Shown: positions 45,462-55,485, counted from the first letter of the stretch. The stretch is 64,000 bases of DNA from Qipengyuania psychrotolerans (GCF_019711355.1 NZ_CP081297.1:1736001-1800000); one strand, 5' to 3'. Notes: generated by a model from the letters alone, not told the origin. Translations and numbers: made by a program.

Positions 45462-46502
45462 ATGACGCTCGTTCTCGGCATTGAAAGTTCCTGCGACGAA
45501 ACCGCAGCCGCATTGGTCGATGGCAATCGCACGATTGTCGCGCAGCGCATCGCGTCTCAGGACGAAGAACATGCGCCATTCGGCGGCGTGGTCCCGGAAA
45601 TTGCCGCTCGCGCCCACGCGGAGCGACTGGCCCCGATGATCGAAGGCGTGCTCGCCGATGCCGGCGTTGCGCTTTCGGATTGCGATGCGATTGCTGCGAC
45701 GGCAGGTCCCGGCCTGATTGGCGGCGTGATGGTCGGCCTGGTCAGCGCCAAGGCGCTGGCTATGGCGAGCGACAAGCCGTTGATCGCGATCAACCACCTC
45801 GAAGGCCATGCCCTAAGCCCCCGGCTTGCCGATGCAGCGCTCGAATTTCCCTATGCCCTGCTTCTGGTTTCAGGCGGCCATTGCCAGATCTTGCGAGTAG
45901 ACGGCGTTGGCCAGTATCGCCGGTTTGCCACGACCATCGACGATGCCCTCGGCGAAGCGTTCGACAAGACTGCGAAGATCCTCGGCCTCGGTTTTCCGGG
46001 CGGTCCGGCGGTGGAGCAGCTTGCCCGCGAGGGTGACGGAAAAGCGGTCCCCTTGCCCCGTCCAATGATCGGCAGCGGCGAACCGCACTTCTCGTTCGCC
46101 GGCCTCAAGAGCGCCGTGATGCGCGCGCATGACAGCGGGAAATACGAGATTGCCGATATCGCAGCCAGCTTCCAGCAGGCTGGCATCGACTGCGTGATCG
46201 ACCGCTTGCAGATCGCCCTGAACGCGATGGGGCCTGTCCCGACGCTTGTGGTTGCAGGCGGTGTCGCTGCGAACAAGGTGGTGCGCTCTGCACTCGAAGA
46301 ACTTGCGGCTGCTCGCGAAATGCGGTTCACAGCACCACCGCCTCGCCTTTGTACCGACAATGCGGCGATGATTGCCTGGGCGGGGATCGAAAGGCTGCAA
46401 TTGAAAGACTTCGCTCCCGACCCGCTCGATATCGCTGCCCGACCCCGCTGGCCGCTCGATCCCGACGCGCAGCCCGCTCGCGGAGCAGGAGTGAAGGCAT
46501 GA
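45462..46502 (+). CDS. tsaD: tRNA N6-adenosine threonylcarbamoyltransferase
   Basis: TsaD transfers the threonylcarbamoyl group to A37 of ANN-decoding tRNAs, working with TsaB, TsaC and TsaE. The 346-residue protein has [13 protein letters not shown], the metal-binding histidines in [10 protein letters not shown], and the ASKH-fold blocks [10 protein letters not shown] and [12 protein letters not shown]. Its stop overlaps the gpsA start by 4 bases. Confidence 0.97.
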   Translation: MTLVLGIESSCDETAAALVDGNRTIVAQRIASQDEEHAPFGGVVPEIAARAHAERLAPMIEGVLADAGVALSDCDAIAATAGPGLIGGVMVGLVSAKALAMASDKPLIAINHLEGHALSPRLADAALEFPYALLLVSGGHCQILRVDGVGQYRRFATTIDDALGEAFDKTAKILGLGFPGGPAVEQLAREGDGKAVPLPRPMIGSGEPHFSFAGLKSAVMRAHDSGKYEIADIAASFQQAGIDCVIDRLQIALNAMGPVPTLVVAGGVAANKVVRSALEELAAAREMRFTAPPPRLCTDNAAMIAWAGIERLQLKDFAPDPLDIAARPRWPLDPDAQPARGAGVKA

Positions 46503-47491
46503 CCAGCGTGGGTGTTCTTGGAGCTGGCGCATGGGGCACGGCCCTGGCGCAAATGCTCGCCAGCGATGGCCGCGCGGTGAAAATCTGGGCCCGCGAGGAA
46601 GAGCTGGTCGAAGAGATCAATTCCGAGCACACCAATTCACTGTTTCTGCCCGGTGCAAAACTATCGGAAAGCGTCACCGCAACGTCCGACCTGGCGGATA
46701 TGGCCAAGCTCGACGCCCTGCTGGTCGTGACGCCCGCACAGCATATGGGCAGCGTCCTTGCAGGAATGCCCGCCCACCCGCGAGATCTCGTCCTGTGTTC
46801 CAAAGGTATCGAGGCGGGCAGCGGCAGGCTGATGAATCACGTCGCGAAGGAAGCCGCGCCCGAAAGCGATATCGCTGTTTTGTCAGGTCCCACCTTTGCC
46901 CACGAGGTGGCGGCCGGTTTGCCGACCGCAGTGACTCTTGCCTGCGGAAACGGCGAAGAACAGTGGGAACGCATTTCGCCGCTCATCGCCCGGCACGCCT
47001 TTCGTCCCTATTATTCGGATGACGTGGTCGGCGCCGAGATTGGCGGGGCGGTCAAGAACGTGCTCGCCATCGCATGCGGCGTGGTCGACGGCCTGGGCCT
47101 GGGCCAGAATGCCCGCGCGGCCCTCATCGCTCGCGGCTATGCCGAGATGCTGCGATTCGGGGAGGCGCTGGGCGCACGATCCGAAACGCTCGCCGGGTTA
47201 TGCGGGCTGGGCGATCTCGTGCTGACCTGTTCGTCGACATCCAGCCGCAACTTCTCTCTTGGTAAGGCGCTGGGCGAAGGCCAGAGCGCCGAAACATTGA
47301 TGAGCGACCGCAAAACGGTTGCCGAAGGCGCGCATACTGCGCCCGTACTGGTCGAACTGGCTGCGCGGCAGGGTGTCGCCATGCCGATCGTCACAGCTGT
47401 CTATGACCTGCTCAAGGGGGACGAGCCGAAGTCCGTAGTCGAAGGCATCCTGTCCCGGCCGCTCAAGGCCGAACAGGGCGGCGCTGGATGA
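46499..47491 (+). CDS. gpsA: NAD(P)H-dependent glycerol-3-phosphate dehydrogenase
   Basis: GpsA reduces dihydroxyacetone phosphate to glycerol-3-phosphate for phospholipid synthesis. The 330-residue protein has the Rossmann loop [14 protein letters not shown], the CSKGIEAG and [19 protein letters not shown] blocks, the catalytic Lys in [12 protein letters not shown] and the [11 protein letters not shown] loop. ATG at 46499 overlaps the tsaD stop. Its own stop overlaps the flippase start. Confidence 0.97.
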   Translation: MTSVGVLGAGAWGTALAQMLASDGRAVKIWAREEELVEEINSEHTNSLFLPGAKLSESVTATSDLADMAKLDALLVVTPAQHMGSVLAGMPAHPRDLVLCSKGIEAGSGRLMNHVAKEAAPESDIAVLSGPTFAHEVAAGLPTAVTLACGNGEEQWERISPLIARHAFRPYYSDDVVGAEIGGAVKNVLAIACGVVDGLGLGQNARAALIARGYAEMLRFGEALGARSETLAGLCGLGDLVLTCSSTSSRNFSLGKALGEGQSAETLMSDRKTVAEGAHTAPVLVELAARQGVAMPIVTAVYDLLKGDEPKSVVEGILSRPLKAEQGGAG

Positions 47492-48981
47492 CCACTTCGA
47501 CCAACGAAGAAGATCTTACCGCCATCGCCAAGGGCGGCCGGCAGAACTTCATCGGTTTCCTGCTCAGATTGCTCGCCAGATTGCCGTTCCTGTTCATCGC
47601 GGGGCGTCTTTACGGTCCTGATGCGCTGGGCCGATTTGCTTCTGCCCTGGTTGTCGTCGAGCTGGTAGCGCTGCTTTGCTCGATGGGCGAGAAACGCGGC
47701 CTCGCCCAGCGGTTGGCGGATGGTGAGGACGCGCATCCAGCCAATCTGGTCTACGACGGTTTGCTGCTGGCGATCATCTTCTCGAGCATTGCGGCGATCT
47801 TTTTCTGGTTGGTGCCAGCACCCTTGTTTCCAAGCGGCGACTTCACCGAGCTAGACCGCTTCATCGTGCTTGCCATCCCGGCTTACGCGCTGACCGAAAT
47901 CGTACTGGCAGCGCAAGCTTACAAGTACGACATCGCCACCACCGTGCGCGCCCGCGCAGTGGTGGAGCCGTGGACAATTTCGATCATGGCCGGGGTGTTT
48001 TTCTTCATTCCGGGCCTCTCGAAATCAGGCCTCTCGATGGCCTATCTGGCGTCGATTTATGCAGGCCTTGCGACCGGGCTGATCGCGTTTTTCCGGAGCT
48101 ACGGCCGTCCGCAAGGCTGGCGGCCGGAACTTGGCTATATGCGCAAGGTCACCGCGCGCGCCCTGCCCCTTGCCACGGCCGACGCCATCGAATGGGGCAC
48201 CCGCCGCATAGACATCTTTATCCTGGGCCTGTTCGCCGCGCCTGCAGCGGTCGGCGTGTATTACATCGCACAGCAGGTCGCGAGCCTACCCCAAAAACTG
48301 AAAACCAGTTTTGAACCTATCCTCGGCCCCGTGATCACGAAGAACCTCAAGACCAAGAATTACGAGGCTATTGCCAAACAGGTTTGCCAGGTCGGTTTCT
48401 GGATTATCGCTGCGCAGGCAGGGATTGCCCTGGCCCTCGGCGTTCCGGGTGAAGCGGTCATGGGTCTTGTCGGGCCGGAGTTCGTCGGCGGGACCGGTGC
48501 GCTGGCTTTCCTGCTCGCCGCTGAAGTCATCGCGGCGACTGCCGTGGTATCGGAAGCTGTGCTGATCTACGTCGCCCGCGGGCGAAATCTGGCGATTTCC
48601 GTGGGCACGATCGCATTTCAGGCAGCTTTGACTGTCGGGCTCATCATGCTGGTCCAGAACTTGGGCTACGGCGAACCGTTTAAGGCCGCCGCTGCCGCGA
48701 TCGCTCTGCTGATTGCGCTGGGTTTGTCCAGCCTGGTGAAAGCACTGCTGCTCACCCGGATACTGGGCTATCCGATCAACAACTGGCGCTGGGCGCTGGT
48801 CTACGCGATCGCACCAGCTGTGCTGGTTGGCTGGTTGGCGACGCAGCTTCCGGAATGGGCCGAATTGGCAGTCGGCATCCCGGCAATCCTTGCCACATAT
48901 GGTTTCGTGATTTGGAAAAAAGGCTTCGGGCCTGAAGATCGCATGTTGTTCAAGCGAAATAAGGCAAGCGAACAAGCTTAG
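47488..48981 (+). CDS. MATE/MOP-type polysaccharide flippase (Wzx-like)
   Basis: This 497-residue protein has about 12-14 hydrophobic segments and the fold of polysaccharide biosynthesis proteins (FIGFLLRLLARLPFLFIAGRLYGPDALGRFA; an internal TADAIEWGTRRIDIFILGLF repeat). It probably flips a lipid-linked oligosaccharide across the inner membrane. ATG 47488 overlaps the gpsA stop, so it is co-translated with housekeeping genes, and no glycosyltransferase is adjacent. The nearest exopolysaccharide genes are about 8 kb downstream. Confidence 0.88.
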   Translation: MTTSTNEEDLTAIAKGGRQNFIGFLLRLLARLPFLFIAGRLYGPDALGRFASALVVVELVALLCSMGEKRGLAQRLADGEDAHPANLVYDGLLLAIIFSSIAAIFFWLVPAPLFPSGDFTELDRFIVLAIPAYALTEIVLAAQAYKYDIATTVRARAVVEPWTISIMAGVFFFIPGLSKSGLSMAYLASIYAGLATGLIAFFRSYGRPQGWRPELGYMRKVTARALPLATADAIEWGTRRIDIFILGLFAAPAAVGVYYIAQQVASLPQKLKTSFEPILGPVITKNLKTKNYEAIAKQVCQVGFWIIAAQAGIALALGVPGEAVMGLVGPEFVGGTGALAFLLAAEVIAATAVVSEAVLIYVARGRNLAISVGTIAFQAALTVGLIMLVQNLGYGEPFKAAAAAIALLIALGLSSLVKALLLTRILGYPINNWRWALVYAIAPAVLVGWLATQLPEWAELAVGIPAILATYGFVIWKKGFGPEDRMLFKRNKASEQA

Positions 48982-49064
48982 CCAACTTCCCGATTAAATT
49001 GCATATCCTCAGATATTTAGCGGCATTCACGCAGCCCATCGGCGCGCCATCTGTCAACATGCAT

Positions 49065-49092
49065 TTGACACTTGCCTTATTTTAGCCATATT
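49065..49092 (+). promoter_or_regulatory. Sigma-70-type promoter of the vWA gene
   Basis: TTGACA at 49065-49070 is followed, after 16 bases, by CATATT, ahead of the vWA lipoprotein start at 49150. The region is locally AT-rich. Confidence 0.5.
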
Positions 49093-49149
49093 TTCGCCTT
49101 CATCTCGCCATCATTTATGAGATAACATCACATTCTAGGAGAGCGAATC

Positions 49150-50775
49150 GTGGAGAGAGAGAAAATGGACAATCAGACACGGGTAGCCGGAGGCTCGCTG
49201 GCGCTGGCTTCGACCGCTGCACTCATGCTGGCTCTGGCTGGCTGCGAGGGAACGGATTCCGGAGGCGAACAGGTCGAGCATATGAGCACGATCGACATCG
49301 CGGAGCCTGCGAACGCTCCAATGATGTATGAGTCCGCCGATGCAGCAATGATGGCCCCTCCCCTGGAATACATGATCCCGCCAGAGGACCGCGAAAGGTA
49401 TGCCGGGGAAGAAGTCTCAGCCATCCGGATGGTCGCGGCACAGCCTGTCTCCACCTTCTCGGTCGATGTCGACACAGGCGCTTACGCCAATGCCAGGCGG
49501 TTCCTTAGCATGGGCCAGCTACCCCCCAAGGCCGCGGTGCGCACCGAAGAACTGATCAACTATTTCCGCTATGACTACGCCGAACCCACGGACCGCACGA
49601 AGCCGTTCTCGGTTACTCTCGACACTGCGGCCAGCCCTTGGAATGCTGAGGCGAAGCTCATCCGCGTGGGCCTGCGCGGATACGATCTGCCGCGCGATCA
49701 GCGCCCCGCCGCAAACCTTGTTTTCCTGATCGATGTTTCGGGTTCGATGGACAGCCCCGACAAGCTGCCGCTGGTAAAGCGTGCCCTGTCCGGCCTGGCC
49801 TCCGAAATGCGCGGCAAGGACAAGGTTTCGATAGTGGTTTACGCAGGATCAACCGGGGTGGTGCTTGAACCCACCAGCAGCCCAGGCCAGGTCCGCGCTG
49901 CCCTGTCACGGCTGGAAGCAGGCGGATCGACTGCCGGTGCAGCCGGCCTGGAGCTGGCGTACTCCATGGCTGAACAGGCCTACATCAAGGGCGGAGTGAA
50001 CCGCGTGATCGTAGCGACGGACGGCGATTTCAACGTCGGCATATCGGATACCGACCGGCTTATCGAGATGATCGAAAACAAGCGCGACAGCGGTATCACC
50101 CTGACCACGCTTGGCTTTGGAACGGGCAATTACAACGAAGCCATGATGGAGCAGATCGCCAACCACGGGAACGGTAATTACGCTTATATCGACAGCGCGA
50201 TGGAAGCGAAAAAGGTTCTTCGCGACGAAATGAGCTCGACCCTGTTCACCATCGCCAAGGACGTGAAAATACAGGTCGAATTCAATCCTGCCTCGGTCAG
50301 TCAGTACCGGTTGATCGGCTATGAAAACCGTGCCTTGCGTGAACAGGATTTTGCCAATGACGCGGTGGATGCCGGCGACATCGGCGCGGGCCACCAGGTA
50401 ACTGCCCTTTACGAGGTGATACCTACCGGCGCGAAAGGCTGGATTGGCGATAGGCGCTATAACGGCGCATCTTCCGAGACATCTCGAAATGCGGATGAAG
50501 CCGCGTTTGTCCAACTGCGCTATAAGCTGCCGGGCGGCGAAAAGTCGAAGCTGCTGCAGTACCGTTTGCCAGCCGCAAGCCTCGACACCCGCCGTTTGCC
50601 TCAAGGGGATTTCGCCTTCGCTGCGGCAGTCGCCGCCTATGGCCAGAAACTGCGCGGTGACGAGCTGCTTGCGGAGTATTCCTGGGACGAGGTGGTGAGC
50701 CTTGCCGGACGCCAGCGCGAGTTCTGGCGGCAGGAATTCGTGGAGCTTGCCCGCACTGCTCAGGCACAGATGTAG
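49150..50775 (+). CDS. von Willebrand factor type A lipoprotein (YfbK-like)
   Basis: This 541-residue protein has a lipoprotein signal (lipobox LAGC), a VWA N-terminal domain (FSVDVDTGAYANARRFL), a vWA domain with an intact metal-ion site (FLIDVSGSM) and a C-terminal DUF3520 region. Relatives are anchored to the periplasmic side of the envelope; their ligands are unknown. TAGGAGAG favours GTG at 49150; ATG at 49165 is the alternative. Confidence 0.9.
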   Translation: MEREKMDNQTRVAGGSLALASTAALMLALAGCEGTDSGGEQVEHMSTIDIAEPANAPMMYESADAAMMAPPLEYMIPPEDRERYAGEEVSAIRMVAAQPVSTFSVDVDTGAYANARRFLSMGQLPPKAAVRTEELINYFRYDYAEPTDRTKPFSVTLDTAASPWNAEAKLIRVGLRGYDLPRDQRPAANLVFLIDVSGSMDSPDKLPLVKRALSGLASEMRGKDKVSIVVYAGSTGVVLEPTSSPGQVRAALSRLEAGGSTAGAAGLELAYSMAEQAYIKGGVNRVIVATDGDFNVGISDTDRLIEMIENKRDSGITLTTLGFGTGNYNEAMMEQIANHGNGNYAYIDSAMEAKKVLRDEMSSTLFTIAKDVKIQVEFNPASVSQYRLIGYENRALREQDFANDAVDAGDIGAGHQVTALYEVIPTGAKGWIGDRRYNGASSETSRNADEAAFVQLRYKLPGGEKSKLLQYRLPAASLDTRRLPQGDFAFAAAVAAYGQKLRGDELLAEYSWDEVVSLAGRQREFWRQEFVELARTAQAQM

Positions 50776-50841
50776 ATATCGATCCCTTTCCGCGCGTCAC
50801 GGGCCTTGCACGCTCGCGGCGCGCGGTTAGAAGGCGGGGCA

Positions 50842-51582
50842 ATGAAGTCTCGTCCTGTTTTCACTATCGCCCTTGGCGCCCTGCTGGTCGGGGTGCTTGG
50901 CTATGTGGGCAGCCAACAAGGCGCACAGTCCATGGCACAGCGGCTGGAACAGCGCAGCAAGGCGGCGATATCTCAAGCCGGATTGGAGCCGATCACAGCC
51001 CAATTTCAATCGCGTCACGGCGCCCCTACTCGCCACCCCATGCTTGCAGGCGGAGAAGGCCTCGACGAAGGTAAACGGGATCGGGCCGCCAAGCTGGTAG
51101 CCAGCCTGCCCGGCGTGGGCGGTGTCAGCTGGCGCGATGGCTGGGCGAATGCGGCGTCTGACGAAAGCAATTTTGAACCGCTGCATTGTCAGGAAGATGT
51201 CCAGGGCCTGCTGCGCGAACGATCGGTCCGTTTCGAGGAAGGCAGCGCGGAATTGCTGCCAGCCAGCGACTTGCTCTTGCGGGAAGTGGCCGAGGCTCTG
51301 CGCCCGTGTCTTGGGGCCATCATTGCAGTTACTGGCCATACTGACCGGTCCGGTCCCGAACCTGCCAACCTCGAACTCAGCATGGACCGCGCCCGGTCCG
51401 TTCGCGAAGCGCTTATCCAACGCGGCATTCCGCGCGATGGTTTGCGCGCCCGCGGCGTAGGGTCGAGCGAGCCCGTAGAAGGGCTCACACCGGAAGACCC
51501 TGCCAACCGCAGAATCGAATTTTCCGTCATTCGGATAGAACCGGTGACACCAACTCCAGTCGATACCCCGGGGCCGCGCTGA
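50842..51582 (+). CDS. OmpA-family protein with an N-terminal membrane anchor
   Basis: This 246-residue protein has an N-terminal hydrophobic segment (PVFTIALGALLVGVLGYVG), a BON-like middle part (RAAKLVASLPGVGGVSWRDGWAN) and a C-terminal OmpA domain (VTGHTDRSGPEPANLELSMDRARSVREAL, ANRRIEF) that binds peptidoglycan. It probably links the membrane to the cell wall. ATG at 50842 with GGGG upstream. Its stop overlaps the 43-aa gene, and the trio continues with an HhH protein. Confidence 0.9.
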   Translation: MKSRPVFTIALGALLVGVLGYVGSQQGAQSMAQRLEQRSKAAISQAGLEPITAQFQSRHGAPTRHPMLAGGEGLDEGKRDRAAKLVASLPGVGGVSWRDGWANAASDESNFEPLHCQEDVQGLLRERSVRFEEGSAELLPASDLLLREVAEALRPCLGAIIAVTGHTDRSGPEPANLELSMDRARSVREALIQRGIPRDGLRARGVGSSEPVEGLTPEDPANRRIEFSVIRIEPVTPTPVDTPGPR

Positions 51583-51713
51583 TGCCGATATGGTTTGAAA
51601 CGGTCGCCCTGATGCTGGCAGCATATGGTATCGGCCTTGCTATCGGCTGGCTGATTTGGGGGCGCGCGCCCGATCCTGCCGCCCCAGATACTCCGGAAAA
51701 GGAACTGCCATGA
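51582..51713 (+). CDS. 43-residue single-pass membrane protein
   Basis: This frame starts at an ATG overlapping the OmpA stop (TGATG) and ends TGA, overlapping the next ATG (ATGA). The product begins MPIWFETVALMLAAYGIG, has one membrane helix with a WLIWG end and a Pro/Asp-rich tail. Overlap on both sides is strong evidence that it is translated. I do not recognise a family. Confidence 0.75.
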   Translation: MPIWFETVALMLAAYGIGLAIGWLIWGRAPDPAAPDTPEKELP

Positions 51714-52192
51714 GTGAACTCGTCGCCCAACAATGGCCCCTGATCGTCATCGGCCTGCTGATCGGGCTGGTTGTTGCATTCTATCTGTTCAGCGCCACCC
51801 GCCGCACCCGTGTGACCGGCGCGAAGAGCGATGTGCTGGATGAAGGCGCAGAGAAGGCTCAGCGCAATGCGGCGCTGATCGACAGTGCGCCGGCTGCCGC
51901 TCGTGATGCAGACAGTCCTCCCGCTACCGCGTCCGTTTCCAAGCCGACCGTCGGCGATGACCTGACGAGGATCAAGGGCGTCGGTCCGAAACTGGCGGCG
52001 ACACTCACCGATCTGGGCGTGACGCAGTTCGGGCAGATCGCTGCATGGGACGATGCCGAAATCGATCGTATCGACAACCAGCTTGGCCGGTTTCAGGGCC
52101 GGATCAGGCGCGATGACTGGGTTGGCCAGGCTGCGCTCCTTGCAGAAGGAAACGCTGCCGCTTTCACACAGAAATACGGTTCAACCGCCTAA
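51710..52192 (+). CDS. Membrane-anchored helix-hairpin-helix protein
   Basis: This 160-residue protein has one N-terminal membrane helix (about 8-25), an acidic and alanine-rich linker and a C-terminal HhH-like domain (LTRIKGVGPKLAATLTDLGVTQFGQIAAW, then GRFQGRIRRDDW). The domain resembles those beside ribosomal L21-like and DUF4332 proteins. HhH motifs often bind DNA or RNA, but nucleic-acid binding from a membrane anchor is unproven. Start ATG 51710 overlaps the 43-aa gene. Confidence 0.85.
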   Translation: MSELVAQQWPLIVIGLLIGLVVAFYLFSATRRTRVTGAKSDVLDEGAEKAQRNAALIDSAPAAARDADSPPATASVSKPTVGDDLTRIKGVGPKLAATLTDLGVTQFGQIAAWDDAEIDRIDNQLGRFQGRIRRDDWVGQAALLAEGNAAAFTQKYGSTA

Positions 52193-52255
52193 AACGGGAA
52201 CCACTCGCTCCTTGCGCGTTAAATAAAATGGGTCGCGCGCGCTGAGGAGAGCAGG

Positions 52256-52621
52256 ATGGGTAATCAGAAACTGAGGATACTCGTGGCCGAAGACGAATTG
52301 ATCGTCGGATACGATCTTTGCGATACGGTATCGGAAGCCGGCTACCAGGTGGATGGCCCGTTCGGAAATCTCTCTTCCGCAATGCTCGCTTACCAGAAGA
52401 ACAAGCCCGACATTGCCATTCTCGATGTTCAATTGGGTGACGGCATCGTTTACCCCCTTGCCGAACAGATGATGGCTGAGGACGTGCAGGTGATCTTCCA
52501 TTCCGGACAACTCACCCCCGCCGACGTGGCTCTTCGCTTTCCCAATGCACAGTCGCTGTCGAAGCCCTGTCCACCGGCTGAAGTGATCAACTCGGTACAG
52601 GTCGCAGCCGCAAACCACTGA
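52256..52621 (+). CDS. Stand-alone response-regulator receiver
   Basis: This 121-residue single-domain receiver has an intact acidic pair (VAEDE), phospho-acceptor Asp (IAILDVQLGDG, about residue 56), conserved Ser (FHSGQ) and Lys (LSKPC). There is no output domain, so it acts by protein-protein contact, as in phosphorelays or the general stress pathway. It is monocistronic with no kinase adjacent; ATG 52256 follows GAGGAGAG. Confidence 0.9.
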   Translation: MGNQKLRILVAEDELIVGYDLCDTVSEAGYQVDGPFGNLSSAMLAYQKNKPDIAILDVQLGDGIVYPLAEQMMAEDVQVIFHSGQLTPADVALRFPNAQSLSKPCPPAEVINSVQVAAANH

Positions 52622-52694
52622 TCTTCGTGCAGCGGAACAAGTCGGCGCTCTCTCCATTGCCTGAGTGATACTTAGGTAAAACAAGGAGTTCCCC

Positions 52695-53081
52695 ATGTCG
52701 CTTCAAAAGATGATCGCCACCCACCCGCAGGTGCAGGACGAGACAGAGGAGCTTGTCCTTGCTGCCCGCCACGCGATGCTCTGTTCGCTGTTCTGCACCT
52801 CGTGCGCGGACGCGTGCGTGGCTGAAGACATGGCCATGGCGCAGTGCATCCGTAACTGTCTCGACTGTGCAGATGTCTGCGCTGCGACCGCCCGCCTGGC
52901 TGTCCGCCGCACCGCCGCTAACATCGATGTCCTGCGCGCCCAGATGGAAGCCTGCATCAAGGCCTGCGAAACCTGCGCCGAAGAATGCGCCAAGCATGAC
53001 AACCCCCATTGCGCATTGTGTGCAGAAATGTGCCGCGAGTGTGCCGAGGATTGCCGCAAGGCGCTCCCGCTGGTGAAATGA
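52695..53081 (+). CDS. Cysteine-rich four-helix copper-storage protein (Csp-like)
   Basis: This 128-residue protein carries 17 cysteines spaced as CxxC, CxxxC and CxxxxxxC along amphipathic helices, plus several His, as in DUF326/Csp copper-storage proteins. These hold many Cu(I) ions inside a helical bundle. There is no signal peptide, so it matches cytosolic Csp3 rather than exported Csp1. AAGGAG precedes the ATG. No copper exporter or CueR is nearby. Confidence 0.88.
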   Translation: MSLQKMIATHPQVQDETEELVLAARHAMLCSLFCTSCADACVAEDMAMAQCIRNCLDCADVCAATARLAVRRTAANIDVLRAQMEACIKACETCAEECAKHDNPHCALCAEMCRECAEDCRKALPLVK

Positions 53082-53150
53082 TCCCATCGTGAAATAAGTC
53101 ACTCGCGAGGTGAGGTATCGCGCGAGCATTCGTGATAGGATGCGGGCGCT

Positions 53151-53597
53151 ATGTCCAAGCTTGATACCTTCCTCGCGCTCGACAAGGCCGACCGTCTGGC
53201 GACGATCGAAGCCATGGCCGCGCTGCTATATTGCAAGGCTCTTGTAGGCAGCGTGTCGCCGCGCCACTGGCGCTCGAGCTTCGGCCCGTTCGGCCAGATA
53301 CATCAGGGCAATATCGCAGAAGCGGACCTTGAAACCGTTCGGCGCATACGGCTCGCAATCGTACGGGCACTCCGCAACATTCCCGGTGCGCCAAATTGCC
53401 TGCCCCAGGCTCTGGCGGCCCGCCGGATGCTGGCGCGGCGCGGTATCGCGTCCGACCTTTATATTGGAACCAAGCGGAATCAGGACGGCATTGCGAAATT
53501 TCATGCATGGCTGAAAGTCGGCGGGGAATGGGTCACGGGCCTGTGCGATGAAAATGAGTACCGCCTATTCATCGCTGGCGATGCGGAAGCGGCCTGA
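53151..53597 (+). CDS. Stand-alone lasso-peptide B2-like transglutaminase protein
   Basis: This 148-residue protein matches the C-terminal domain of McjB-type (B2) leader peptidases: Cys in [18 protein letters not shown], His in FHAWLKV and the GEWVTG strand. It lacks a RiPP-recognition (B1) domain, and no lasso-peptide precursor, cyclase or transporter is nearby. It may be a maturation protease used elsewhere or an orphan with a different substrate. ATG 53151. Confidence 0.8.
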   Translation: MSKLDTFLALDKADRLATIEAMAALLYCKALVGSVSPRHWRSSFGPFGQIHQGNIAEADLETVRRIRLAIVRALRNIPGAPNCLPQALAARRMLARRGIASDLYIGTKRNQDGIAKFHAWLKVGGEWVTGLCDENEYRLFIAGDAEAA

Positions 53598-53656
53598 CGC
53601 CCCTTGCACCGCGCCGCTCTTGCTGCCATCGGCAGAGACGTATCAGAGGAGACTGT

Positions 53657-54841
53657 ATGGCCGGCATGGTGCCTTTTGCGTGGGACGATCCCTTCAACCT
53701 TGAAGACCAGCTGACCGAGGAAGAGCGGATGATCCGCGACGCCGCGCACGGCTTCGCGCAGAGCGAACTTCAGCCGCGCGTCACTGATGCCTACCGCGAA
53801 GAGGTCGACGCGCCTGAACTGTTCCCGCTTATGGGACAGGCCGGTCTGCTCGGGGCAACAATCCCCGAGGAATACGGCGGCGCCGGTGCAGGCTATGTCG
53901 CTTACGGATTGATCGCGCGCGAAATCGAGCGGGTCGATTCAGGCTATCGTTCGATGGCCAGCGTCCAGTCCAGCCTCGTGATGTATCCCATCCATGCCTA
54001 CGGTTCGGAAGAGCAAAGGCAGAAGTATCTCCCGGGTCTTGCCAGCGGCGAATTGATCGGCTGCTTCGGCCTCACCGAACCCGATGCAGGTTCCGACCCA
54101 TCGGGCATGAAAACGGTCGCGAAGAAAGACGGCGACGGCTACAAGATTTCCGGCTCCAAGACTTGGATCTCTAACGCGCCCTTTGCAGATGTTTTCGTTG
54201 TCTGGGCGAAAAGCGAGGCACATGGCGGCGGCATCCGCGGCTTCGTCCTCGAAAAAGGCATGGAAGGTCTTTCCGCGCCCAAGATCGAAGGCAAGCTTTC
54301 GCTTCGTGCCAGCACCACCGGCATGATCATGATGGACGAGGTAAAGGTCGGAGCCGACGCGCTGCTTCCCGAAGTCCAAGGCCTTAAAGGTCCCTTCGGC
54401 TGCCTCAACCGCGCCCGATATGGCATCAGCTGGGGCGCCATGGGTGCCGCGGAATTCTGCATGCACGCAGCCCGGCAGTATGGCCTCGACCGGCAGCAGT
54501 TCGGCGTACCGCTGGCATCCAAGCAGCTTTACCAGCTCAAGCTGGCAGACATGATGAGCGAAATCGCACTCGGCCTGCAAGGCAGCCTGCGCGTTGGCCG
54601 CTTGATGGACGAAGGCAAATTTGCCCCCGACATGATTTCGATCGTGAAACGCAACAATGTCGGCAAGGCTCTCGATATCGCTCGCAAGTCGCGCGATATG
54701 CATGGCGGAAACGGTATTTCCGAAGAATATCAGGTCATCCGCCACATGGTGAACCTGGAGACCGTCAACACGTATGAAGGAACGCATGACGTCCACGCGC
54801 TGATCCTGGGCCGTGCCATCACCGGGATCGCCGCGTTTTGA
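53657..54841 (+). CDS. gcdH: Glutaryl-CoA dehydrogenase
   Basis: This 394-residue acyl-CoA dehydrogenase has the GcdH-type N-terminus ([17 protein letters not shown]), [32 protein letters not shown] and the catalytic Glu region [15 protein letters not shown]. It oxidises and decarboxylates glutaryl-CoA in lysine, tryptophan and aromatic degradation. AGAGGAG precedes the ATG. It overlaps the isomerase gene by 4 bases, so it is linked to an aromatic-acid operon. Confidence 0.92.
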   Translation: MAGMVPFAWDDPFNLEDQLTEEERMIRDAAHGFAQSELQPRVTDAYREEVDAPELFPLMGQAGLLGATIPEEYGGAGAGYVAYGLIAREIERVDSGYRSMASVQSSLVMYPIHAYGSEEQRQKYLPGLASGELIGCFGLTEPDAGSDPSGMKTVAKKDGDGYKISGSKTWISNAPFADVFVVWAKSEAHGGGIRGFVLEKGMEGLSAPKIEGKLSLRASTTGMIMMDEVKVGADALLPEVQGLKGPFGCLNRARYGISWGAMGAAEFCMHAARQYGLDRQQFGVPLASKQLYQLKLADMMSEIALGLQGSLRVGRLMDEGKFAPDMISIVKRNNVGKALDIARKSRDMHGGNGISEEYQVIRHMVNLETVNTYEGTHDVHALILGRAITGIAAF

Positions 54842-55482
54842 TCAGGCTTCACGGATACTACCGCAGCTCCACCAGCTACCGCCTGCGCATTGCGCTGGAG
54901 CTGAAGGGGCTGGATTACGAATATGTGCCGGTGAACCTGCTGACCAGCGAACAGAAAGGCGAAGCTTTCACGAGCCGCAATCCGTTCGGTTCGGTGCCAT
55001 TGCTGGAAGCCGGGGGCCGCGACCGCGTTCAGTCGATGGCGCAGCTGGAATGGCTCGACGAGGCATATCCTGAACAGGCATTGCTGCCTGCCGATATCGA
55101 GGATCGCTACACCGCCCGCGAATTGGCCTATGCCATCGCCACCGAACTCCACGCGCCGTTGAACCTGCCGGTGCTGAAATATCTGTCGAACGAATACGGC
55201 AAATCACAGGAAGAAATCGGCGTCTGGTATCGCCATTGGCTCGCCCGCACGCTGGACCCGCTCGAAGCGCGGCTTGCCCAGCTGGGTACCGGCGATTTCC
55301 TGTTCGACAAACCCGGCTTCTTCGAAGTCTGCCTGCTGCCGCAAGTCTACAATGCCCAGCGTTTCGACTTCGATTTTTCCGATAAGCCGCGCATCACCCG
55401 GATCGAGCAAGCCTGCCTGGAACTTCCCGAATTCCAGCGATCGCATCCGGACAATCAACCCGACAATCCCGAGAGGACCTGA
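54838..55482 (+). CDS. maiA: Maleylacetoacetate isomerase
   Basis: This 214-residue GST-fold (zeta class) protein has the SSTSYR motif near the N-terminus, which serves glutathione in MAAI. The C-terminal helical domain includes [17 protein letters not shown]. It converts maleylacetoacetate to fumarylacetoacetate in tyrosine breakdown. The start is TTG at 54838 overlapping the gcdH stop (TTGA). No ATG or GTG gives the conserved N-terminus. Confidence 0.92.
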   Translation: MIRLHGYYRSSTSYRLRIALELKGLDYEYVPVNLLTSEQKGEAFTSRNPFGSVPLLEAGGRDRVQSMAQLEWLDEAYPEQALLPADIEDRYTARELAYAIATELHAPLNLPVLKYLSNEYGKSQEEIGVWYRHWLARTLDPLEARLAQLGTGDFLFDKPGFFEVCLLPQVYNAQRFDFDFSDKPRITRIEQACLELPEFQRSHPDNQPDNPERT

Positions 55483-55485
55483 AAC

